From Candidatus Krumholzibacteriia bacterium (GTDB lineage Bacteria; Krumholzibacteriota; Krumholzibacteriia; LZORAL124-64-63), in contig DAOVTU010000156.1 in assembly GCA_030632925.1 (NCBI GenBank), positions 1-6,795 on the forward strand: DNA of 6,795 nucleotides. The letters run 5' to 3'. The translations under genes and the position numbers were made by a program. Below are positions 1 to 5,332 of the stretch, one piece after another; position 1 is the first letter of the stretch, and each line of letters begins with the position of its first letter. Under the pieces are notes generated by a model. The model did not search any database. It was not told the origin of the DNA and saw only the letters and a list, made by a program, of their open reading frames with translations.

Positions 1-641
1 ATATCACTGACGAGAATGACTTCGTTGTCCCGGCACCACTGCACCGCTTCTTCGTAGAAGGCCAGATCACACACGCCACCGGTCGGGTTGTTGGGATAGT
101 TCAGCAGCAACATCCGCGACTTGGCCGCCAGTTCGGCGGGAATGTCGGCAAAAATCGGCCGGAACCCGTTTTCTTCCAGCAGGGGAATCTCCGCAATTTC
201 CGCTTCGCACAACCGCGCGGCGCCAAAGTAGGCCGGATAGCACGGCGTGGGAATCAGGATCGTATCACCGGCGTTGAGGTAGGCCCGCATCAGGTTGGCG
301 ATGCCTTCCTTGGAGCCGATCAGGGGCAGGGTCTGGGTATCGGCATCCAGGCGCACGGCAAAGCGCCGATCGTACCAGGTGCTGATGGCCTCGCGCAGGC
401 GGGGCAGGCCGCGGAAGGTCGAATAGCCGTGGCAATTCCAGGCGGTGTCATCTATGGCCTTGTTCAAGGCTGTGACCACATTCAGGGGCGCGCGGGTATC
501 GGGGTTGCCCACGCCCAGGTCGATGACTTCGCGTCCGGCCTGCAGGGCCTTCTCTTTCATCTGAAATACAGTCGCGAAAACATAGGGGGGCAGATTGGCC
601 ACCCGGTCGGCCACCGGGACAATGAATTTCGACGCGCTCAT
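1..641 (-). CDS. PLP-dependent aminotransferase, DapL/AlaC-like (N-terminal part)
   Basis: This is a fold-type I (class I/II) aminotransferase. It should move an amino group between an amino acid and a 2-oxo acid using pyridoxal phosphate in the cytoplasm. The visible 213 codons begin MSASKFIVPVADRV. They contain LPPYVF (17-22), the DLGVGNPD strand-loop (41-48), HGYSTFRGLPRLREAI (71-86), the IGSKEGI phosphate-cup motif (108-114), PTPCYPAY (131-138) and NYPNNPTGG (181-189), whose NNPTG Asn contacts the cofactor. D213 in VSD is the expected partner of the pyridine nitrogen. The catalytic Lys lies beyond the left edge. IGSKEGI and LPPYVF point to the group that includes LL-diaminopimelate aminotransferase (lysine and cell-wall synthesis) and the alanine transaminase AlaC. 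The HGYST-RG-PRLR stretch resembles AlaC, so substrate is undecided and no symbol is given. The start is the ATG at 641; the sequence before it has no strong Shine-Dalgarno. A terminator separates it from the operon upstream, so it probably has its own promoter within 642-735, where I found none convincing. Confidence 0.92.
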   Translation of the reverse strand, partial: MSASKFIVPVADRVANLPPYVFATVFQMKEKALQAGREVIDLGVGNPDTRAPLNVVTALNKAIDDTAWNCHGYSTFRGLPRLREAISTWYDRRFAVRLDADTQTLPLIGSKEGIANLMRAYLNAGDTILIPTPCYPAYFGAARLCEAEIAEIPLLEENGFRPIFADIPAELAAKSRMLLLNYPNNPTGGVCDLAFYEEAVQWCRDNEVILVSD

Positions 642-736
642 GGTCGGACTCGCTTTGCCTGGAATGATAAGGGGGAGCCAGACAATGGAGGTCCGGCAGA
701 TCTGACAATTCTATAGCCTCAGGGCCCGAACCGATA

Positions 737-770
737 CAAAAAACGCCGCCTGTTTTCAGGCGACGTTTTG
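737..770 (-). terminator. Intrinsic terminator of the TPR/DUF4388 operon
   Basis: Read on the minus strand, a 13-bp stem closes an AAAA tetraloop. The core is CGTCGCCTG paired with CAGGCGGCG, with one G.U pair and flanking A/T pairs. It is followed directly by a run of six T. It lies 22 bases past the stop codon at 792, in the direction of that gene. On the plus strand the same hairpin has only four T and one C-A mismatch, so it is mainly a minus-strand terminator. It insulates the aminotransferase gene from readthrough. Confidence 0.85.
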
Positions 771-791
771 ATCATCAGGCGGAACCGGATT

Positions 792-1862
792 TTACGAGCC
801 AAAGGTGAAGCTGTCGCGCTTCTCGGCCTTCACGTACTGCCAGCCCAGATTCTCGGTGGTTGTCTTGACCGAAGGCGCCAACTGCCCCGAACGCACCAGG
901 TCGTTCAGGTCGTCAGGCCATTCGCCCTTCTGGTAACGAAAAAGCCGCGCGGCGGTGATCACCTCGGCCCGCAGCTGGGCCTCTCGCAGCGATTGTCCAG
1001 GATGGGGCCCGGCGTCGGGTGAGGCCGTCCAGCGGAACCAGCCCAGGGCGCCGATCATCACCAGGGCCACCACGGTTAGGGGCAACGAGCGCAGGCCCGA
1101 ACTGAGATTCAGCTTCAGTCCGCCCCCTTCGGATTCCGACTCGTGGTCGTCGCCGCCGGGGTTGTGCTTGGCCAGGATGCTATCTTCGACCCAGTTTTTA
1201 AGCAGATCACGGGCCACGAAGCTTTCGGTGCGTCCCTGCCGGATGATCCTGCCGAGGGGCAGTCCGGCCAGGGCCAATTCCATGATGCGGCGTCCGGTTT
1301 CGCTCAGCTGGTCGGCCGGCAGCACCTTATTGCCCTGGCTGAAGGTGATCGCCTGGGAGGGCAGGAAATCCTTGAGCATGTCCTCTTCATCGAGGCGGCG
1401 GGCCGATTCCATCAACAGGCCCTGCACGTCCAGGCTGTAGCGCCACTTGACACCCGGAGGCGTGTCCTTGGTGGGGCTGAAGTGGTAACGACCGCGGGTC
1501 ATTTTCATGCCGGCGTAGGTCATTTCCTGGGCCAGGCTCTTGAGGGCCTTGTCCAGTTCCGCTTCACTCAGCAGGGACTCGGAAACCAGAATTTCCGTCA
1601 GGTCCAGCGAGCTGTTTTTTGCGATGAATTCGATGTGCTTCCACTGCTTTTCGGAAAAGAATCCGTAGGCTCGCAGAAAGCTCTCCAAGGGGTCCCGTGA
1701 CCGACTGCGTCGGTCGCGCGTGCTGATCAGCACACCCTTGTCGAAGATGAACACCATGTTGCGCTTGGTCTCGAGGTTCAGGAACCCGGACTTCTGCTGA
1801 CTGGACAGGAGTTGAAGTATCTCCGCCAGATTAAAATCACTCAGTTGGCCTTCCAGAGCCAT
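792..1862 (-). CDS. DUF4388 protein with one membrane segment and a pseudopilin-like C-terminus
   Basis: This 356-residue protein of unknown function has three visible parts. Residues 1 to about 110 begin MALEGQLSDFNLAEILQLL and continue with SGFLNLE and FIFDKGVLIS, the pattern of DUF4388 (PatA-like N-terminal domain), often found in regulatory or gliding/motility proteins. Residues 111-230 are charged and helical, with no motif I recognise. A Gly/acidic linker (about 235-248) leads to a single hydrophobic segment at about 259-277. Residues 291-356 (LREAQLRAEVITAARLFRYQKGEWPDDLNDLV, ending WQYVKAEKRDSFTFGS) resemble the C-terminal half of GspG-type pseudopilins: a helix, then G-x-W/YP, then a short sheet. 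With the N-terminus inside, this domain would be periplasmic. The ATG at 1862 has the Shine-Dalgarno GGGAG seven bases upstream. That site overlaps the stop codon of the preceding gene, which indicates an operon and probable translational coupling. DUF4388 is a firm call; the pseudopilin resemblance is by eye. Confidence 0.93.
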   Translation of the reverse strand: MALEGQLSDFNLAEILQLLSSQQKSGFLNLETKRNMVFIFDKGVLISTRDRRSRSRDPLESFLRAYGFFSEKQWKHIEFIAKNSSLDLTEILVSESLLSEAELDKALKSLAQEMTYAGMKMTRGRYHFSPTKDTPPGVKWRYSLDVQGLLMESARRLDEEDMLKDFLPSQAITFSQGNKVLPADQLSETGRRIMELALAGLPLGRIIRQGRTESFVARDLLKNWVEDSILAKHNPGGDDHESESEGGGLKLNLSSGLRSLPLTVVALVMIGALGWFRWTASPDAGPHPGQSLREAQLRAEVITAARLFRYQKGEWPDDLNDLVRSGQLAPSVKTTTENLGWQYVKAEKRDSFTFGS

Positions 1863-1869
1863 AGTGAAT

Positions 1870-1877
1870 CTCCCTTA
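1870..1877 (-). promoter_or_regulatory. Shine-Dalgarno overlapping the upstream stop codon
   Basis: On the minus strand TAAGGGAG contains both the stop codon (TAA) of the TPR gene and the ribosome site (AAGGGAG) of the DUF4388 gene, with seven bases to its ATG at 1862. Ribosomes ending the first gene would cover the second gene's initiation region. This fits coupled translation and roughly matched amounts of the two proteins. Confidence 0.7.
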
Positions 1878-3911
1878 TCTCGCGCCAGCGGCGACGGGGT
1901 CTGTCTCCCGCGCACTGGTAGTTGGGGCCAAAGAGTAGCGGTCGGTGATGCCGCGCCGCAATCCGGGGCCGTCCAGAAGTGCAATTATCCAGGCAACGAC
2001 CAACAGGGCGCCGCCGATCAGGACAGTCAGTCCGCTCCAGCCCGGCCACAGATTGGCGGGCATGGGGTACCACACGGTGTGGATGCTTTCCTGAGCCAAT
2101 TGAAGGCCCGGGGTAGCCATTTCGCTGCCGGGGTCAAAGGCCCAGGCACCAAAAATCAGGAACAGGCCGGCCGCGACCATGGAAAGTCGTAGCCATCCGG
2201 CCCAGAAGTGGCCGGTGGCCAGATGACCCGCACCGGGCATGAACCTGCCCAGCCGGATGATCCGCACGCCATGTTTCATGCCTTCGGCGCGGCTCCTGTT
2301 TTTCAACAGGGTGGCCAGCACCATTTCGCTCTTGCTGCGTTCGGCGGTTTCGCCGCAGCCGGCGCACAACCAGGCGCCGTCGGTGACCTTGCAGCAGCTT
2401 CCACACAGGGGCGTGCCGCAGTTTTCGCATTCGCGCGGATCGTTCTGGCGGCTCCACCACATGACCAGCAACAGGGCCAGCATGAACGGAGCGCCCACCA
2501 GGATATACAGGGGCAACGGCGGCGTGCCCAGCAGCCAGCGCCACGAACTGATGGTCACCAGCGGGGGATAGGCCCCGGCTTCGTAGTTGCAGGCAGCAGC
2601 CATTTCGTCAGCCGTCAGCATGGGATACACCACGGCCGAGTAGCCACCGCGCTGGGTGGGTTTGTTGTCCACGGTAGTGGGGCTGAAGCCCAGGGCACGA
2701 GCCTTCTCGAGAGCTTCGCCGGCCTCGGGCACGAACAGTTTTTTGAAGTAGACCTGGGCCTCGTTGTAGGGCACCTCGCCGCGCTCGGGATAGGCCTTGG
2801 CGGCCTGGGCGTAGGCGATGGCCGCGTCGTCCATGCGGCCGAGGTAGTAGATGTTGTTGGCCTGTCCGACCATGGCGGCAAAATTCGAAGGATCCTGCTT
2901 CAGCACCTTGGTGAACAGCTTGTTGCTGGTGGTGTAGTTGCCGCGCCGTGCTTCCTGGATACCCAGGGCCACGTTCAGGCGGGTGGTGCGTGCGGGGTCG
3001 TTCGATTCAGCCAGATTCTTTTTCAACAGGCTGGTCAGCTGTCCGGTCGGCGGCATGGTGGTCGCCTGATGCAGCAGGGTGACTTCACTGTTGGGGTCAA
3101 TGGTGGGGACGGCCATGCGCAGGGCGGGCCAGCCCGGGAAAACCAGGGCCATGGTCACAAACCAGGTCGTCAGCAGCAGGCCACGCGTGCGGCCGCGGGT
3201 CTGAATAATCAGGGGCACCGAAAGCACGGCCAGAAGTCCGAGCCAGCCCGGCTTGAAGGCCAGCACCAGCAGGGGCAACAGCACCGGCAGGATCACCCTG
3301 GGGGTGTGCCGGGAATCCTTGAGCAGCATGGCGCCAAAGTCGTGGGCAATGTTGCGCCACAAGCCGAAGTAGAGGGAGACCACCAGCACGGTCCAGAAAA
3401 CCGCCGTGGCCATCAGCAGGGTCTGGTGCGCGGCGATGACAAAAGGACCACGGCCCACGGGTGAGGCGAGCATGGAACGGAACGAAGCGGGCAGGGCCTT
3501 GGCCAGGGTGGCGGTGTCGAAGCGTTCGACCGCCTGGACCGACTGCCACCACTGGTAGCGGGCCTGATCCGGCGAGGCCTGCAGGGCGGCCTTCATGTTG
3601 GTATTGATGCCCCCGGCGTTGCCGGCCACAGCGGCCTGGCGGGCCAGATGGTAGCGGTAGTTGCCGGCCAAGGGGTCATCCAGGCGCGGCGGTTGGTCGG
3701 GCGCTTCGTTGACGGGCACCGAACTGGCCGTCACTTCGGGCAATAGTTTGCGGCTGCTGTCCAAGCTGGCCCCGGCGTAACGGGGGTCCTGTGGGGCCGA
3801 TGCTTCGCGCAACGTGTCCAGGGGAGCATCTGCGGCGAGAGTGTCCCGCACACCAACCAGCATGGTGAGAAGCACCAGGGTCAGGCCGATGGTTCGGCTC
3901 AGGGTCTTCAT
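1875..3911 (-). CDS. Multi-pass membrane protein with signal peptide, TPRs and a Cys-rich zinc ribbon
   Basis: This 678-residue envelope protein is of a family I do not recognise. Residues 1 to about 26 (MKTLSRTIGLTLVLLTMLVG, then LAADA) look like a signal peptide. Residues 30-150 are soluble. Membrane segments follow at about 160-184, 204-219, 220-237 and 244-262. Residues about 309-407 form roughly three tetratricopeptide repeats (ALGIQEARRGNYTTSNKLF, NNIYYLGRMDDAAIAYAQA, YNEAQVYFKKLFVPEAGEAL), normally a protein-binding scaffold. A membrane segment at 465-487 precedes a zinc-ribbon-like cluster (C495, C498, C503, C506, C507, C516, C519). Two more segments lie at about 570-592 and 625-646. 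The start is ATG 3911, which has AGGTGG just upstream and leads straight into the signal peptide. An in-frame ATG at 3941 would add ten residues, lacks a well-spaced ribosome site and would bury the signal. It is the first gene of an operon with the DUF4388 gene 12 bases downstream, so the two may act together. Confidence 0.92.
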   Translation of the reverse strand: MKTLSRTIGLTLVLLTMLVGVRDTLAADAPLDTLREASAPQDPRYAGASLDSSRKLLPEVTASSVPVNEAPDQPPRLDDPLAGNYRYHLARQAAVAGNAGGINTNMKAALQASPDQARYQWWQSVQAVERFDTATLAKALPASFRSMLASPVGRGPFVIAAHQTLLMATAVFWTVLVVSLYFGLWRNIAHDFGAMLLKDSRHTPRVILPVLLPLLVLAFKPGWLGLLAVLSVPLIIQTRGRTRGLLLTTWFVTMALVFPGWPALRMAVPTIDPNSEVTLLHQATTMPPTGQLTSLLKKNLAESNDPARTTRLNVALGIQEARRGNYTTSNKLFTKVLKQDPSNFAAMVGQANNIYYLGRMDDAAIAYAQAAKAYPERGEVPYNEAQVYFKKLFVPEAGEALEKARALGFSPTTVDNKPTQRGGYSAVVYPMLTADEMAAACNYEAGAYPPLVTISSWRWLLGTPPLPLYILVGAPFMLALLLVMWWSRQNDPRECENCGTPLCGSCCKVTDGAWLCAGCGETAERSKSEMVLATLLKNRSRAEGMKHGVRIIRLGRFMPGAGHLATGHFWAGWLRLSMVAAGLFLIFGAWAFDPGSEMATPGLQLAQESIHTVWYPMPANLWPGWSGLTVLIGGALLVVAWIIALLDGPGLRRGITDRYSLAPTTSARETDPVAAGAR

Positions 3912-3915
3912 GAGA

Positions 3916-3921
3916 CCACCT
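3916..3921 (-). promoter_or_regulatory. Shine-Dalgarno that sets the start of the TPR membrane protein
   Basis: AGGTGG lies four bases before the ATG at 3911 (seven bases from the end of AGG). It favours this start over the upstream in-frame ATG at 3941, whose nearest purine-rich match (GGAAG) is about 13 bases away. Confidence 0.65.
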
Positions 3922-4051
3922 GTCTGCTGAGAGTTTCTCATTCGAGTATTGAATCTTCCGCCTGAACGTTACATGATCCCCTTCTGGACCGAGCTGGGCG
4001 TCGGACCGGGGAATGGCTTTTTCCTGTTATCGCACTCTGAAGCCTCTTGTT

Positions 4052-4060
4052 TAGTAAAAA
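4052..4060. repeat. Candidate imperfect target-site duplication (with 5282-5290)
   Basis: The nine bases flanking the left tip (TAGTAAAAA) and the right tip (TACAAAAAA) agree at seven positions. Nine base pairs is a typical duplication for IS1-like elements. Five of the matches are a run of A, so chance similarity of A-rich target DNA is a fair alternative. Confidence 0.35.
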
Positions 4061-4082
4061 GGTTGTGCCTCTGAGATTGTGT
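4061..4082 (+). repeat. Left terminal inverted repeat of the insertion sequence
   Basis: This begins GGTTGTGCCTCTGAGA and matches the reverse complement of 5260-5281 at 21 of 22 positions. The single difference is T at 4077 where the other end reads A. It is the end distal to the transposase start. Confidence 0.93.
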
Positions 4083-4121
4083 TTTCTCTCCCCTTGCTGG
4101 CTCGGCCGGTAGAGTGAGTTT

Positions 4122-5231
4122 TTAGTATCCGTAACTCAATTCGTGCTTCCGGTTCCTTGCCAACGCCCGCGTCTCAATGACCTTGTCGTAATAGTCCGAC
4201 CACCTTGGCGGCAATTCACAATGTCCTCGAAATATTCGCCCCGCGAATAACTCCTCAATCTCCAATGGCCGCCCTAACAGGCCCAGCTCCATCGCCGGCG
4301 TCGGGCTGCTTCGTACTTTTTCACGCCGTCGCTTCATGTAGTTCCGCCACACCAGCAGGATCACCAATCGCTCTGCGCTGGACTGCCGTCGCTTGGACCA
4401 GGCAATCGTCTCACGCTTGTGGTTGGCGCTACTGTGCCGAATAAGCAGATCCAGTAAGTTAATTGCCCATAGGGAGTTGTTCTTGTCCCTGTGTTGAGAT
4501 CCCGGTGTGATCCGGTGGGTGATTTTCGTCTCAAGGGTTCTCATCGACCGTGGATATGCCCGGTGGTCATCGCTAAACACCGTTGCCGTCGCTGCACCAT
4601 TGAGCACCACCTCCAACAACTCGCGCATGTCCTTTTCGATAGCCTTTGGGTCCGGTCGACCCAGTTTCAGTTCCAGTTTCTGGCGGCGGCGTTTCTGCGC
4701 GTCAGTCATCCGGCCCTTGCGGCGCAGTTCACTGTCGGTGAAATACAGGAAGAAGTCGGTTTCCTTGTCGACAGCGACATGGTGGTGGATCGGAAAATAC
4801 TGGCTGTATTCGAATGTCTCAAATCCATCGACAACGACTTCCGATGTCGGAGTAATATCTTGTATCATATTGTTGTGAAACAACATACAGTGTCGGGCGA
4901 TGCGTGAAAGATGTCGATCGATTGTCTCTGGGCTGACCTTTAGGTCCCGGGCTATTTGGCGATTGGCCATGCAGCCGACAGTCTTCATAAAGATCGATGC
5001 ATCGAGGTCGGGGTGTTTTTGCCAGTAGGACGAAGAGAAAGTCTGGGTGCTGAAGCTGCGCTTGCAAGTTTTGCACGTAAACCTCTGGATGCGGGTTGGG
5101 CATTGCAGTCGCCTGAAGTAGCCAATTTTTTTGAAGGGCCAGGTTTCTTCAATGTTCTTGTGGTGCAGGCAGTTGGGGTTTGGGCAATGAGGGGGAACCC
5201 AGATTTTGGTGGTCTTTTTTGTAGGTTTCAT
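4122..5231 (-). CDS. DDE-type transposase with N-terminal zinc ribbon
   Basis: This 369-residue transposase should bind the element's ends and catalyse its movement. Counting from ATG 5231, an N-terminal zinc ribbon shows C16, C21, C44, C53 and C56 (CPNPNC and CKTCKRSFS). A helix-turn-helix lies at about 91-110 (RQIARDLKVSPETIDRHLSRI). The probable catalytic triad is D135 (VVVDGFETFEY), D221 or D222 (FSDDHRAY) and E274 (HKRETIAW). A basic segment (LRRKGRMTDAQKRRR, from about 169) and a C-terminal tail follow the usual pattern of this kind of element. The start is chosen at ATG 5231 because GGTGG lies seven bases upstream. A TTG six bases further upstream would leave no spacing. The gene is intact, with no stop or frameshift, so the element may be active. 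Its codon use is less GC-biased than that of its neighbours. Assignment of the triad is by eye; the family name remains open. Confidence 0.92.
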   Translation of the reverse strand: MKPTKKTTKIWVPPHCPNPNCLHHKNIEETWPFKKIGYFRRLQCPTRIQRFTCKTCKRSFSTQTFSSSYWQKHPDLDASIFMKTVGCMANRQIARDLKVSPETIDRHLSRIARHCMLFHNNMIQDITPTSEVVVDGFETFEYSQYFPIHHHVAVDKETDFFLYFTDSELRRKGRMTDAQKRRRQKLELKLGRPDPKAIEKDMRELLEVVLNGAATATVFSDDHRAYPRSMRTLETKITHRITPGSQHRDKNNSLWAINLLDLLIRHSSANHKRETIAWSKRRQSSAERLVILLVWRNYMKRRREKVRSSPTPAMELGLLGRPLEIEELFAGRIFRGHCELPPRWSDYYDKVIETRALARNRKHELSYGY

Positions 5232-5290
5232 GTCCAATCCACCGCAACAATTGAACCGGACACATTCTCAGAGGCACAACCTACAAAAAA
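5215..5290. repeat. 13-bp inverted repeat linking the transposase start and the outer flank
   Basis: TTTTTTGTAGGTT at 5215-5227 is the exact reverse complement of 5278-5290, with a 50-base spacer that contains most of the right terminal repeat. One arm is inside the transposase gene (codons 2-7); the other straddles the element's boundary and ends in host DNA. It may be chance in A/T-rich sequence or may reflect target choice. Confidence 0.6.
5260..5281 (-). repeat. Right terminal inverted repeat of the insertion sequence
   Basis: Read on the minus strand it begins GGTTGTGCCTCTGAGA and pairs with 4061-4082. It lies 28 bases upstream of the transposase ATG, so it probably overlaps that gene's promoter, although no good -35/-10 pair is visible. 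Confidence 0.93.
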
Positions 5291-5315
5291 TGCGGTTGTC
5301 CGTCGGGGCCCGCCG

Positions 5316-5322
5316 AAGGTGA
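5316..5322 (+). promoter_or_regulatory. Shine-Dalgarno of the potassium transporter gene
   Basis: AAGGTGA stands ten bases before the GTG at 5333. No in-frame ATG or TTG precedes this GTG back to the in-frame stop at 5252-5254, so this site decides the start. The next in-frame ATG, at 5486, would remove a membrane segment. Confidence 0.6.
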
Positions 5323-5332
5323 ACTGACACCC

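Larger units (their letters stand above)
3912..4060 (-). promoter_or_regulatory. Upstream region of the TPR/DUF4388 operon; promoter uncertain
   Basis: This 149-bp non-coding stretch lies between the operon start and the insertion sequence. The best minus-strand sigma70-like pair I can find is TAAACA (4053-4048) and GATAAC (4031-4026), 16 bases apart, each 4/6 to consensus. If it is real, its -35 lies only seven bases from the insertion sequence. The match is weak and could be chance. I see no operator palindrome or riboswitch-like structure. Confidence 0.3.
4061..5281 (-). mobile_element. Complete insertion sequence, 1221 bp, with 22-bp terminal inverted repeats
   Basis: The element is bounded by near-perfect inverted repeats whose tips read GGTTGTGCCTCTGAGA inward at both ends. 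The repeats match at 21 of 22 positions; a further outer A pair (4060/5282) also matches. It holds a single intact transposase gene on the minus strand with about 60 bp of non-coding DNA on its left and 50 bp on its right. It is clearly less GC-rich and has looser codon use than both neighbours, as expected of a recent arrival. The flanks carry an imperfect candidate 9-bp target duplication. The zinc-ribbon, HTH and DDE layout recalls the IS1/IS1595-type groups, but I cannot name the family. It lies in the gap between two divergent genes and breaks no recognisable coding sequence. Confidence 0.93.

Noticed and set aside
2208..3464. 418-codon open frame on the plus strand opposite the TPR membrane protein
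   Set aside because: Its composition (runs of Gly, His, Gln, Ala) is what the antisense of a GC-rich gene gives. The minus-strand frame has a signal peptide, TPRs, membrane segments and a Cys cluster, so the plus frame is a shadow.
3911..3941. Upstream in-frame ATG at 3941 as the start of the TPR protein
   Set aside because: It lacks a well-spaced ribosome site and would put ten polar residues before the signal peptide. ATG 3911 has AGGTGG close by.
5214..5220. A-AAA-AAG slippery heptamer at the start of the transposase, like a programmed -1 frameshift site
   Set aside because: It is in the correct phase, but it lies at about codon 5 of a gene that is open from end to end. A shift there would leave the functional frame, so a regulatory role is unlikely.
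5251..5287. Outward promoter from the insertion sequence (TTGAAC, TACAAA) toward the transporter
   Set aside because: The two hexamers are 25 bases apart, too far for a sigma70 promoter, and each is only 4/6 to consensus.
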